Source: Hydra vulgaris (lineage: Eukaryota; Cnidaria; Hydrozoa; Anthoathecata; Hydridae). From it: a stretch of DNA of 64,000 nucleotides. A program made the translations under genes and the position numbers. The stretch lies in NCBI RefSeq assembly GCF_038396675.1, contig NC_088920.1, positions 65,789,501 to 65,853,500 on the forward strand, in the 5' to 3' direction. Positions 49,540-61,061 of the stretch are shown in pieces; the stretch's first letter is position 1; each line of letters begins with the position of its first letter. The notes beneath the pieces were generated by a model, which did no database searches, was not told the origin of the DNA, and saw only the letters and a program-made list of their open reading frames with translations.

Positions 49540-50031
49540 TAGTATACAAACAGGAAATGAATGTCAGATCACATTTTTTGGAAATTGAGATGGGGTTTCT
49601 TCTGGACTTCTTCGAACTTTTTCCTCAATTTCAGAAGCATTTGGTCTTTCATTTTTGAGACTACCAACATCAAGCAGTTTTATTTTAATAATATTATCAG
49701 CTATATCTGATTTGTAATTCTAGGAGATATTGTTGATAGGAATGAAAACATTATCGTGCAATGTTTTTATTCCTAACAACACGGTATTTTTTTACTACTT
49801 TATTTTCTATGTTATAAGGATCTGGATAGGCACCAGTCATATTAATTAAATCTACAACTTGTTCAACAACGCTGTCGTTATTGTTGAAAATAACTTCTCC
49901 ATTATGATATTGATTTTCTGAATCTTTCTTGTTCGAAGACCCTTAAAATCTTTGTTTTCCATTTGTATTTTTAAACCTTAACAATTTTTTTCTCCTTTTT
50001 TGAGCTCCAGATTTGTGATTGTGATTCATTT
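49540..50031 (-). pseudogene. hAT transposase N terminus (SGAQKRKK/ZMYM-associated type)
   Basis: The ATG at 50031 (minus) opens NHNHKSGAQKRRKKLLRF, the N-terminal signature of hAT transposases related to the ZMYM/TTF-finger group, then acidic and Asn-rich sequence (ENQYHNGEVIFNNNDSVVEQVVDLI) and PYNIENKVV before stops. The catalytic region is absent. The terminus at 50325-50362 probably belongs to it. Confidence 0.6.
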
Positions 50032-50324
50032 TTTATTTGACTACTAAATAAGATTTTAGATAAATTGTCATTAATTATCATTCCAGTAAATAAAACATTC
50101 TGTATATGAAATATCGGTGGTATGCATTAAAAAGCGATATGAACAGCAAATTTTTTTAAGCGTAACGAGGGGAGACCACAGAGGAAATGGCCCCAGGCGC
50201 AAATGACCAAAGGCGCAAACGGGCCGAAAAAAATCAAGAAGCAAAAAAAAAAAAAAACAGTCAATTTTAACATATAAAGTAATTCTTTTTTAAGCTACAT
50301 TGTAAAAGAAGCGTATTTTTTTCA

Positions 50325-50362
50325 TTTTTGCCCTGGGCGCAAAAATTTTTGCCACGTCACTG
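50325..50362 (-). mobile_element. hAT terminus
   Basis: Read on the minus strand: CAGTGACGTGGCAAAAATTT followed by GCGCCCAGGGC, a CAGTGxCGTxGC hAT tip, about 300 bp upstream of the hAT N-terminal fragment in the same orientation. Internal copies of aggcgcaaa lie at 50199-50220. Confidence 0.6.
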
Positions 50363-50784
50363 TTCTTAAGTGTCGTATATTTTAAATAAAGCCATTTTTA
50401 TAATTGAATGTTTTTTACCTAATAACAAATCTCTATATACAACAGAATAAACTATGACATTAAAATAAATTAAAATGTAGAATCAAATAGACAATTCTCT
50501 AACATTCATTTATTTTTACTTTAAAATGCCTCAAGTGATTTAAAGTACCATAAATGATTTGAAGTACTCTCACAATACAAACTATAAATGCTTCCAAATA
50601 TTGTGTCCCAAGTAGTTTCTACATAATTTTTTTCTTCATACATTTTCCTGCAAGAATATTTTTCAAATAACTTATCTTATAAAACAATTTTGATCAACAA
50701 AATCAAATGCAATTTGTTTAAAAAGGCAATTATAATATTTTATAATTCACAAGTCCGGGCCCTTGAACATTGCCAGGTCTTAGG

Positions 50785-50785
<1 letters not shown>
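50363..50785. other. Noncoding sequence
   Basis: AT-rich, nothing recognised. Confidence 0.4.
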
Positions 50786-52278
<1,493 letters not shown>

Positions 52279-52378
52279 CCTTATAAAACCTAAGCGACAC
52301 TAGGTTGACGAAGATAAAATTTAAAATTTAAAGGCGAAGATAATAACTTTATAATTTATAATTAAGAAATAACTTTAT

Positions 52379-52740
52379 AATTTAAAGAAGATAAACTTTA
52401 CGATAAACGAAAGAAGAAACCTTACGATAAACAAAAGAAGAAACCATAAGATAAACGAAAAAGACGACGAAAAAAGAAACCTTACGATAAACGAAAACGA
52501 TGACGAAAGAAGCAACCTTACGATAAACGAAAACGATGACGAAAGAAGAAACCTTACGATAAACAAAAGAAGAAACCTTACAATAAACGAAAAAAAGAAA
52601 CCTTACAATAAACGAAAGAAAATAAACTTTACGAACTTGACGATAAACTTTACGAACTTGACGAACTGAAAGAAGATAAACTTTACAAACTTGACGAAGA
52701 TAAGCTTTAAAATTTTAAGACGAAGATAAACTTTAAAAAA
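52379..52740. repeat. Tandem repeats in LINE B 5' region
   Basis: A loose unit (gaagaaaccttacgataaac, then gaaaacgatgac-like spacers) recurs about ten times. Later copies read cgataaactttacgaacttg. Purine-rich, no ATG frame. Probably the LINE 5' untranslated region. Confidence 0.75.
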
Positions 52741-52928
52741 AAAAGTGACGCTAACTGTGATCGTGAACGGATCTATTAACAAAATAAAAATCGCGAAATT
52801 TTCTGCAACTCAATAAAAGAATTACTTGAGGTTCACGAAAACACACTAATAAAATTTTTTAATGATAAATGCGATAAAATGGAAATTAAAATTTTCCTTA
52901 TGCAAGAAGAAAACAGAAATCTGACTTT

Positions 52929-53405
52929 ATGAGTGAAAAGTATAAAACAACTCTTGTCGAATTAAATGAAATAAAAAAAACATCACCAAGTATGTACCAA
53001 AAAGATAACATAATATTGGCTAAGAACAATAATGACGTAAAAGATAAACATGCAGAACTCGAAGATCAAAGCCGTAGAAACAATCTAAGGTTTCATAGAA
53101 TCGAAGAAAAGGAGAATAAATCGTGGGAAGACTGTGAAAAAAAAGTTCAAGAAGTCCTTAAATCCAAACTTGGTTTTTCAGATGATGTAGCAATCGAAAG
53201 AGCATATAGAACAGGGAAAAAAGAAAACGGAGTGAAAAAAAGCAGAACAATAATAGTAAAATTTTTCAACTACAAAGAAAAAAGTGCAGTTTTAAAAAAA
53301 CTTATCAAGTTAAAACTTTGGAAAGAAAATCCATCCGTAAACGAAGACTTTAATGAAAGAACCATTGAAATAAGAAACAATTGTTTAAAGACGCAAAAGA
53401 ATTAA
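52929..53405 (+). CDS. LINE B ORF1 protein (L1-ORF1-like), 158 codons
   Basis: An open frame from the ATG at 52929. An N-terminal helical/coiled-coil stretch (YKTTLVELNEIKK) leads into EDQSRRNNLRFHRIEE, the start of the RRM-type domain of L1-ORF1-like (Transposase_22) proteins, then LGFSDDVAIERAYRTGKK, SRTIIVKFFNYKEKSAVLKK and VNEDFNERTIEIR. ORF1 binds the LINE RNA and serves as a nucleic-acid chaperone. The frame is intact but shorter than usual; the coiled coil may begin upstream, since an in-frame stop sits just before this ATG, which could mark lost N-terminal sequence. The ORF2 ATG (53502) is about 100 bp downstream. Confidence 0.75.
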   Translation: MSEKYKTTLVELNEIKKTSPSMYQKDNIILAKNNNDVKDKHAELEDQSRRNNLRFHRIEEKENKSWEDCEKKVQEVLKSKLGFSDDVAIERAYRTGKKENGVKKSRTIIVKFFNYKEKSAVLKKLIKLKLWKENPSVNEDFNERTIEIRNNCLKTQKN

Positions 53406-53501
53406 AAGCTAAAAGTAAATTTGCCTAAGTCGTTTACAACAAACTTATTACGCGCGATTTTTAATATAAATTCTTTTATTTCTAATTTTCTAAGTTTAAA
53501 A

Positions 53502-54056
53502 AATGAATTCTACCCACCAAAACAATTTTGAGTCACTATCATTTAACTTTTTAACATTTATCATTTGACACAAATTCAGATCCAGATCTAAATTATTTTA
53601 GTGATATGGGAGCGTTGCAAAACAACTGCTCATACTTTTTAACACAGAAATTAAGGACTTTCTAGAGCGGGATTATTTTAATGTCGTTCATTTTAATATA
53701 AGAAGTCTAAAAAAAAATTTTGAAAATTTGTGTAACGTAATTTACGAAACTTCAAATACTTTTAATATAATAAGCGCAACTGAAACACGGTGTGAATTTG
53801 ATGACGCAAAATTTAATTTTACTTTCCATCTTCCAGGTTTTAATATGATCCCACTAGCGCGAAAAGTAAATAAACGAGGCGGCGGTGTTCCTTTTTATAT
53901 AAAGGAAAACTTGAGATTTATTTTCAGGCCTAAGATGAGTATTTCTGATGATAATATAGAGATTTTAACAATTGAACTTTTAACAAATAAAAGTATACTC
54001 CTAAGCTGCTGCTCTCGGCCATCATCTGGCCATATTGAAAGCTTTAATGCATATTT
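53502..54056 (+). pseudogene. LINE B ORF2, N-terminal endonuclease half
   Basis: The ATG at 53502 (NSTHQNNFESLSFNF) corresponds to the ORF2 start of LINE A. After a frame change, VVHFNIRSLKKNFENL, ISATETRCEF (catalytic Glu), LPGFNMIPL, KRGGGVPFYIKENL, ILTIELLTNK and CCSRPSSGHIESFNAYL follow. The domain is interrupted at 54056 by the inverted-repeat element and resumes at 57418 with NNILKTSLKEK and GDFNLN. Confidence 0.8.
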
Positions 54057-54639
54057 GAGTAACTCCACGTCAAAACAACCAATTTTTTTTTAAAATGCAA
54101 CCCTATGTCCTTGGATTATTATTGTTTTGGTCATTTTCCGCCATTTTTAGATTTACATTTCTCCTTATAAAACCAAGTCTATAAACATGTGAGTTCTAAA
54201 AATAAGCGACTTAGTTAATTTCTAGGTAAGGAATTTGAATATAAAACTCATTTTATAACTAAAAAGTACCTAAATATCAATTATAAATGTTAAAATAATG
54301 GACACCTGCCCCAGTAAAATTTTTAGGTGTGCATTAAATTTTTTATGCTTAAAATTTCATATTAGATCATTATATGTTTGAAGAACATTGTGTGAAAAAA
54401 TCATTTATGCCAAATGCATAGTTTAAAAATTAAATGAAAAATATTACAAAAAAAGCAAATATTGCATATTTCGCTTATCGTATTCAAAATAAATAAAAAT
54501 GATGCATACTTGAATTGATATACAATTTTTTATAATATACCCATTAAAAATTAGTGATTTACAAATACATACTAATTAATTTTGTTAAAATCTTTTTTTG
54601 AAAGTTCATATTTGTCTGATATTATTTTTGGTGCACTTA

Positions 54640-54936
54640 TTATTTGTTACATTGGTGATTGATATCCAACAATAATCATCCCTTTTCGGCCAGAAAAACT
54701 GTTCAGATGGACCGTGTGGATGCATAAACTTTATTTTTATATCATTCTTTTTCTTCTCTATCTTCATCTTTTTCTTCGACTACTGCAATCCACCAAAACG
54801 AGTCATATATACATGCGTAATATTTGTATTTCTGCATTAGCTCAAAATTAATTAAACTTAAATTTTGGTAACTTGATTTTTTAGTTATATTAATAGATTT
54901 TGGATTTATATCGTTACTAGTTTTTTTAAATAACAT
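54640..54936 (-). pseudogene. Protein fragment with WWIAVVEE...HPHGPSEQFFWP blocks, unidentified
   Basis: From the minus-strand Met at 54936: SINITKKSSYQNLSLINFEL, then MQKYKYYACIYDSFWWIAVV, an acidic stretch EEKDEDREEKE, and after a stop/frame change HPHGPSEQFFWPKRDD followed by CWI (near 54710-54665). This Y.AC.YD..WWI.VV...H..GP...FFWP.R.D.CW pattern occurs in uncharacterised cnidarian proteins. I cannot assign a function. It may be the remnant of the element's own gene or a captured host exon. Confidence 0.45.
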
Positions 54937-55999
54937 AGATGTTTTCGAAACTGGTATGCAATGGTGAAATCCTCGACTTCCTGGTATTGTTTTTCCCTTC
55001 TCAAATCGTTTATTTTATGTAGCTCTAACATTAACCATAGTTCCTTTATCAATTTTAAAGAACTTTATTGTGAGCATTTTTAGAGTGCAAAATTCAAACA
55101 TTGCATCGATTGTTAGTATTTGATTTTTCTTTGTACGTTCTCTTGCTGTTGTTCGTTTTACTGTCCCACCTATTGCATCACAAGAATATCTGCATCACAA
55201 AAGACTAGTTGCAAAAGAATGTCCATTCAGCTTCCAATAAAAAATCTTTTGAACGATGGCATAGATTTAGAAAACTTTTATAATTTTTATACTGTCCTCC
55301 ACATACATCAGAAACGTAATACAATTTGAAAATTAAAGAAGGGTTTCTTCAATATAATATCATAAAATATATTTGAAATCAAATTATCTTTTATTTATTT
55401 TTTATACACTTTATAAACATTACAACAATTGCCATTTTTCTTTTCAAATCTTTTTCCAAAGTAGTGAAAATGGTGGTTACAAATGCTGGATAGTTCTTCA
55501 CAGGCACACAACTCAGATCTCCATAAAATGTTTTGACGAGTATCAGTGTCTAGGTCATGTAGTAAAAAATCTCTTTATTTCTAGAATATGTGGTTTTATG
55601 GCATTCTGACTTCAAAACTTCACCAATATCATATGAAATCATTTTGATAATGAATTAAAAAATGTTATACTTGCAAATTTAAAAATGCACAATTATTAAT
55701 TGCATTATTTATGTAGAATTAATTGCAACATTTAAATTAGATGAATATATCTGAATTCAGCAATTAAACTTTGATAATTGGAAAAGACAAGGAACCAAGG
55801 ATCAAAAAGGAAATAAAAAAATGCATTAAAAAACTTTCATAATTTAAGAACCGCTTAGATTTAGATTGGAATTATCACTTTTTCCTAAAGTACTTTGGCG
55901 AAAATTGAAAAAAAAATCAGAGAATTTAGGGTTGTATGGCCTGGTTGTTATGACATGAAATTACTCTTAGGAAAAGAAATACAAACTACACGTTTATTT
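54937..55999. other. Interior of the 3.36-kb element
   Basis: Small open frames (55120-55329, 55373-55609) have no recognisable motif. At 55928-55968 a copy of the element's own terminus (gtatggcctggttgttatga) occurs in the same orientation as the right end, suggesting nested or tandem insertion of two family members. Confidence 0.5.
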
Positions 56000-56613
56000 C
56001 AGGAGCGGATCCACGATTTTTTGGTGTTTGAGTTAAATAACTTCCAGTTAAGTTCTATACTCCAAACCTTTGAATGTTCATACTTATGTCATTTAAAGAT
56101 GTTTTGCAAAAAGTTGCGCTACAAAGAAACTAGGAACAAAAATACCCTAAAAATTAGAAATCTAAAACGTGGGGGAAATTTATTTTTTGAAATATGAATT
56201 CTAATATCCTAAACTAGGTAGAAATTTCTTTACGGTAATAAATTTCATTGAAAAATAATGATTTGTTTAGAAATTATACCTAATTGAACAACCCCCTCGT
56301 TTTAAGGGGGTTGTAAACTTTACATGGTTATACCTTTTGAATGCCAAATGATTTTTTGACAAAAATTTAAAAATATGTACAACTTTTAGTCTTATTAAAG
56401 CAAATAATTTTTCTGTTTGAAAAAATCAATTCCCCTCACGTTTGTGCGGATGATTTCTACTTTATAGGGTATTTTTGTACCTCGGCTCTTTGCAGGGCAA
56501 TTTTTTGCAAAACATCTTTAAATGACATATGTATGAACATTCAAAGGTTTGGAGTATAGAACTTACCTGGAAGTTATTTAACTAAAACACCAAAAAAGCG
56601 TGGTCCGCCCCTG
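56000..56613. mobile_element. hAT-like palindromic MITE, 614 bp
   Basis: The tips CAGGAGCGGATCCACG (56000) and CAGGGGCGGACCACGC (inward from 56613) resemble hAT CAGxGGCGGA ends. The arms are inverted over about 130 bp (gttctatactccaaaccttt in both), and a central hairpin (accccctcgttttaaggggg) lies at 56285-56310. No matching 8-bp target duplication is visible. Related to 48870-49430. Confidence 0.75.
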
Positions 56614-56623
56614 CAATTATATA

Positions 56624-56875
56624 TCGTCAGCTTGGAATACAAGTGTCGTATCGAAAATTTTTTATACTATTTATAAATATGAAATTTTCTAATTTCTCTA
56701 AATTTAAGGATGTGTAAATATAAAAAATGATTTTTGTATAACGTTACAATATAACATTATACAAAAGTAATTTTTTTCATTAACATAATGTTAAATTTTC
56801 ATAAATTAAATAACTATATTTTTATAAATAATTTTAATAAATTATCGATACGACACTTGTATTCCGAGCTGACGA
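56624..56875. mobile_element. Palindromic MITE, 252 bp (copy B)
   Basis: It has the same tips as 10465-10715 (TCGTCAGC(T/C)(T/C)GGAATACAAG, then GTCGTATC), flanked by TA. The arms are inverted throughout. The two copies differ in their centres. Confidence 0.85.
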
Positions 56876-57417
56876 TATACATTTTTAGTACAAAAGTAAA
56901 ATATTTACAAAACTATGCATTTGGCATAAATGATTTTTTCTCACAATGTTCTTCAAACATACAATGATCTTATTTGAAATTTTAGGCTTAAAAAATTTAC
57001 CGCACACCTAAAAATTTTACAGTGGCAGGTGTCCATTATTTTAACATTTATAATTAATATTTATGTACTTTTTAATTATAAAATGAGTTTTTTATTTATA
57101 TATTTAAAATGAGTTTTTTATTTATATATTTAAATTCCTCACCTAGAGATTAACTAAGTTACTTATTTTTAGAATTCACATGTTTAAAGACTTGGTTTTA
57201 TAAGGAGAAATGTAAATTTAAAAATGGCGGAAAATGACCAAATCAATAATAGTTGCTAAAATTAAAACAACCATTACTCACGAACCGTTGGGAGTTAGAC
57301 CTTGAAATTTTGGGATTTGTCTTATTTTATAATGTACTAACTATGGTATAAATATAAAGAAAATCCAAGGGCATAGGGTTGCAAGGCCTGGTTGTTTTGA
57401 CATGGAATTACTCATTT

Positions 57418-59338
57418 GCAAAATAATATTTTAAAAACAAGTTTAAAGGAAAAGAGAATAAATTATATAATAGGTGACTTTAATTTAAATTGTTTTGAGT
57501 ACCACGTAAACAGTAACATTAAAAAGTTTTACGATGATTCATTCCAAAGTGGAGCTATACTGCTTATTAACAAACCAACTAGAGTAACCTCAACGTCAGC
57601 GACCTTAATTGACAACATAATATCAACCGATATTTTTAAGGAATCTCTTAAAGTAGGTATAATTAAAAATGACGTTTCGGATCATTTCCCCATTTTTTTC
57701 TCCATTAACATTGAGAAAAAAATAATAAAAAAGCAAGAAAAAGTCTTTTACAAGCGCTTTTTCAATGATAATAATATGGCATCATTTAAAGATCATCTAT
57801 TCGAAGCAAATATAATGTACGACAGATTCTTTCAAACCCTTTATGAAATTTACGATGTAAATTTTCCAAAACGTCAATTTATAAAAACCGATAAAAGTTT
57901 AAAGTCACCTTGGGTCAATACAGATCTTAAGAAATCCTCAAAAAAAAGCAAAAGCCAGAATTTTGAAAAATTCTGGCTTTTGAAAAAAAAGAATTTGAAA
58001 ATGCATTTAAAATGCTGAAAAATAACAAAGCAGTTGGTCCTGATGACATAAATTGTGACAGTTATAGATTCATACGACGATATAAATTATATTCTTTTCA
58101 AAGTTTTTAATGGTTCAATTAATCAAGGAATTTTTCCAGACAAAATAAAAATTGGCAAGATTACACCAGTATTTAAAAGTGGTGAACCCTCAAATGTCTG
58201 TAATTATCGTTTAATATCTGTCCTCTCTGTTTTTTCAAAAAGTTTAGAGCAATTTTGTTTAACCAAATATACAATTATCTAACTATTAATAATATACTTT
58301 ACATGAACCAATACGGCTTCAAGAGAAACAACTCTACAGAACATGCAATAATTCATCTCACTCGAAGCATAACTGAATCATTTGAAAAAGCAGAACTTAC
58401 TTTAGGCGTTTTTATAGACTTGTCTAAGGCGTTTGACACAATTGACCATAAAATACTTTTTTTTTTTTTTTTTTTTAAACTTGAACATTATTGAATGGTA
58501 TTACTGGAAAAGCTTTAATGTTACTTAAAAGTTACCTGAAAAGTTGGAAACAATATGTCCACGTCGAAGGATCTTCTTCACCTTACTTTCTTAATATAAT
58601 CTGTGGAGTTCCACAAGGATCTATACTTGGACCCTATTATTTCTAATTTATGTAAATGATCCCTATCAAGCCTCCAAATTAACAACAATCATGTTTGCTG
58701 GTGATACTAACCTCTTCTTATAATGTAATAATATCAGTAAACTTTTTAAAGATATGAATATTGAGTTAACAAAAATCTCTAATTGGTTCAAATCAAACAA
58801 ACTATCGCTCAATATTGAAAAGACTAAATGGACTCTCTTTTATCCATCATTTAAAAAACGTTTACTCCAAAGTGATATGCCGATAATTTATATTGATGAT
58901 ATTCAAATAAAAAGAGTAACGTTTACAAACTTTTTAGGTATTATTATAGATGAAAATCTATCCTGGAAAAATCATATCAGAAACTTATGTAGTAAAATTG
59001 CAAAAAGTATTGGAGTCTTTTATAAAGTAAGAAGCGTTATGAATAAATATCTACTAATTCAACTTTATTACACTTTTATATATTATTATATTAATTATGC
59101 TAATATTGCGTGGGGAAGCGCATCCAAAAATAATTTAAAACCACTTTATTGTCAACAGAAGGACATTGCACAACTTATAAATTTCAAAGATCGTCTTGCT
59201 CACTCAAAGCCTCTCTTAATTAATATGAATACTCTTAATATATATCAAGTAAACGTTTTTAATGTTCTTTGTTTTATGTTCAAGTGTAAAACCAACTTCT
59301 CTCCAACCCCCTTTCTTGATTTATATTCTTTAAAATAA
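57418..59338 (+). pseudogene. LINE B ORF2, endonuclease end and reverse transcriptase
   Basis: 57418-58018: NNILKTSLKEKRINYIIGDF, INKPTRVTSTSATLIDNII and NDVSDHFPIFFSI (SDH active site). A deletion then joins the linker (TDLKKSSKKS) to KEFENAFKMLKNNKAVGPDDI. RT fragments: FKRNNSTEHAIIHL and FIDLSKAFDTIDHKI (58310-58455), a T-run of about 20, GVPQGSILGP (58600-58630), MFAGDTNLF (58690-58718), then LSLNIEKTKWTLF, DENLSWKNHI and NIAWGSASKNNLKPLYCQQ to 59338. The catalytic FADD reads FAGD, so one catalytic Asp is lost. Frameshifts lie between blocks. Confidence 0.85.
57949..57982. repeat. Perfect hairpin at the LINE B deletion junction, 16-bp arms
   Basis: caaaagccagaatttt (57949-57964) is exactly complementary to 57967-57982 with a 2-nt loop. 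It lies exactly where linker sequence jumps to RT sequence. Confidence 0.9.
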
Positions 59339-59384
59339 AAAAATTAATATTTTTTAAGAAGTTATACTTCTATTAAATAACCAA

Positions 59385-59520
59385 TTATGTATGTATGTAT
59401 GTATGTATGCATGTATGTATGTATGTATGTATGTATGTATGTATTTATGTGTGTATATATGTATGTATGTATCTGGATATGCATGTGTGTGCGTTTGTAT
59501 GTGTAAGTGCATATTCATAA
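59385..59520. repeat. (ATGT)n microsatellite tail of LINE B
   Basis: ATGT units with TGTG and ATAT variants start about 45 bp after the LINE B coding end. Simple-repeat tails are common at the 3' ends of CR1/L2 LINEs. Confidence 0.85.
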
Positions 59521-59654
59521 ACCTTTATACCGGAAGAGTAGTATTGTACAGATGTATCACAGAAGAGGTAACATTATTACAGAAAAAGAAAGAACATGAA
59601 ATTATATCACAAGTATTTGATCAATATTTATCAATACAAAAAGATCAATACTAT

Positions 59655-60035
59655 CCCAGCAAACATGACAACGTTGAATCAACGTTGAAAACCGGTTGCA
59701 AAAGATGTTGCGGAAACGTTGACAAAGTAATCGATTTTGCAAAGATATGTAACGTTGTTTAATAGACGTTGATTAAACGTCATTGCGTAACGTTGAAAAA
59801 GCGTTACTAAATGACGTTACAAAAGCGTCGCAACTAAACGTTGAAAAAGCGTTACATAAAAAGCGTTGTGAAAACGTTGCAACTTAACGTTGAAAAAACG
59901 TTACCTAAAAAGCGTTGCATAAACGCCGTTAAAGCAGTCTATTTTGCAAGGATTTGTAACGTTGTTAGTAAAACGTCGATTTAACGTGACTCAAAGACGT
60001 CGAGTAAAGGTTGAAATATAACGTTGAATCAACAC
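59655..60035. repeat. AACGTT-rich repeat array
   Basis: The palindrome AACGTT occurs 11 times in about 350 bp, mostly as AACGTTGAA, together with variants gacgtt, gcgttac, aagcgttg and gtcgatttaacg. Units are irregularly spaced and complementary to each other, so many local hairpins are possible. CpG density is far above the surroundings. No coding sequence. Confidence 0.85.
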
Positions 60036-60089
60036 TTAAATGCGCTGTTTAAAATATCGCAAAATATTATTAAACTTAATTAAACGTGG

Positions 60090-60808
<719 letters not shown>

Positions 60809-61061
60809 TTTTTTAAAAGTTAACATCTTAGATAAGCTTTATAAAATTTAATTAAAATGAAACATCTGGTATAGTATGTAAACTTATCCTCTTTCTTATA
60901 ATAATTTACAATATTTCTAGGGGTTATATATACCCTCGTTATTCAAGTAATATAAAAAAACCGTTAAAAAAAACAAACAAATAATAAAACTTCAATGCAA
61001 TGTGTTCTTGCGTCTTAAAAAAGAAAAATAAGGTTTCCAAAACGACGATGTGACGTAATCA
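60809..61061 (-). repeat. Penelope pLTR, 3' copy
   Basis: Matches 63442-63692. Contains the palindrome ggggttatatataccctc (60920-60938) and the end of the coding region (stop at 60992). Confidence 0.85.

Larger units (their letters stand above)
54057..57413. mobile_element. 3.36-kb element with long inverted arms, class unknown
   Basis: The ends GAGTAA(C/T)TCCA(C/T)GTCAAAACAACCA (only short parts quoted) at 54057 and, inverted, ending at 57413. ATTT is repeated directly outside (54053-54056, 57414-57417). The arms extend inward over 370-500 bp, for example ggacacctgcc near 54300 and its complement near 57028. It cleanly interrupts LINE B codons AYL / QNNILK. A third copy of the terminal sequence sits inside at 55928-55968. 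It contains a minus-strand protein fragment (54640-54936) and two MITEs. No transposase recognised. Confidence 0.8.

Noticed and set aside
52375-52566. Minus-strand SSSFSFIVRFLL repeat protein
   Set aside because: Antisense translation of the LINE B 5' tandem repeats.
59391-59762. 123-codon ORF beginning in (ATGT)n
   Set aside because: The N-terminal half is microsatellite and the C-terminal part runs into the AACGTT array; no family recognised.
60809-61061. Hammerhead ribozyme in the pLTRs of the 60.8-63.7 kb element
   Set aside because: I scanned both strands by eye for CUGANGA near GAAA and found none, including in the copy at 63442-63692.
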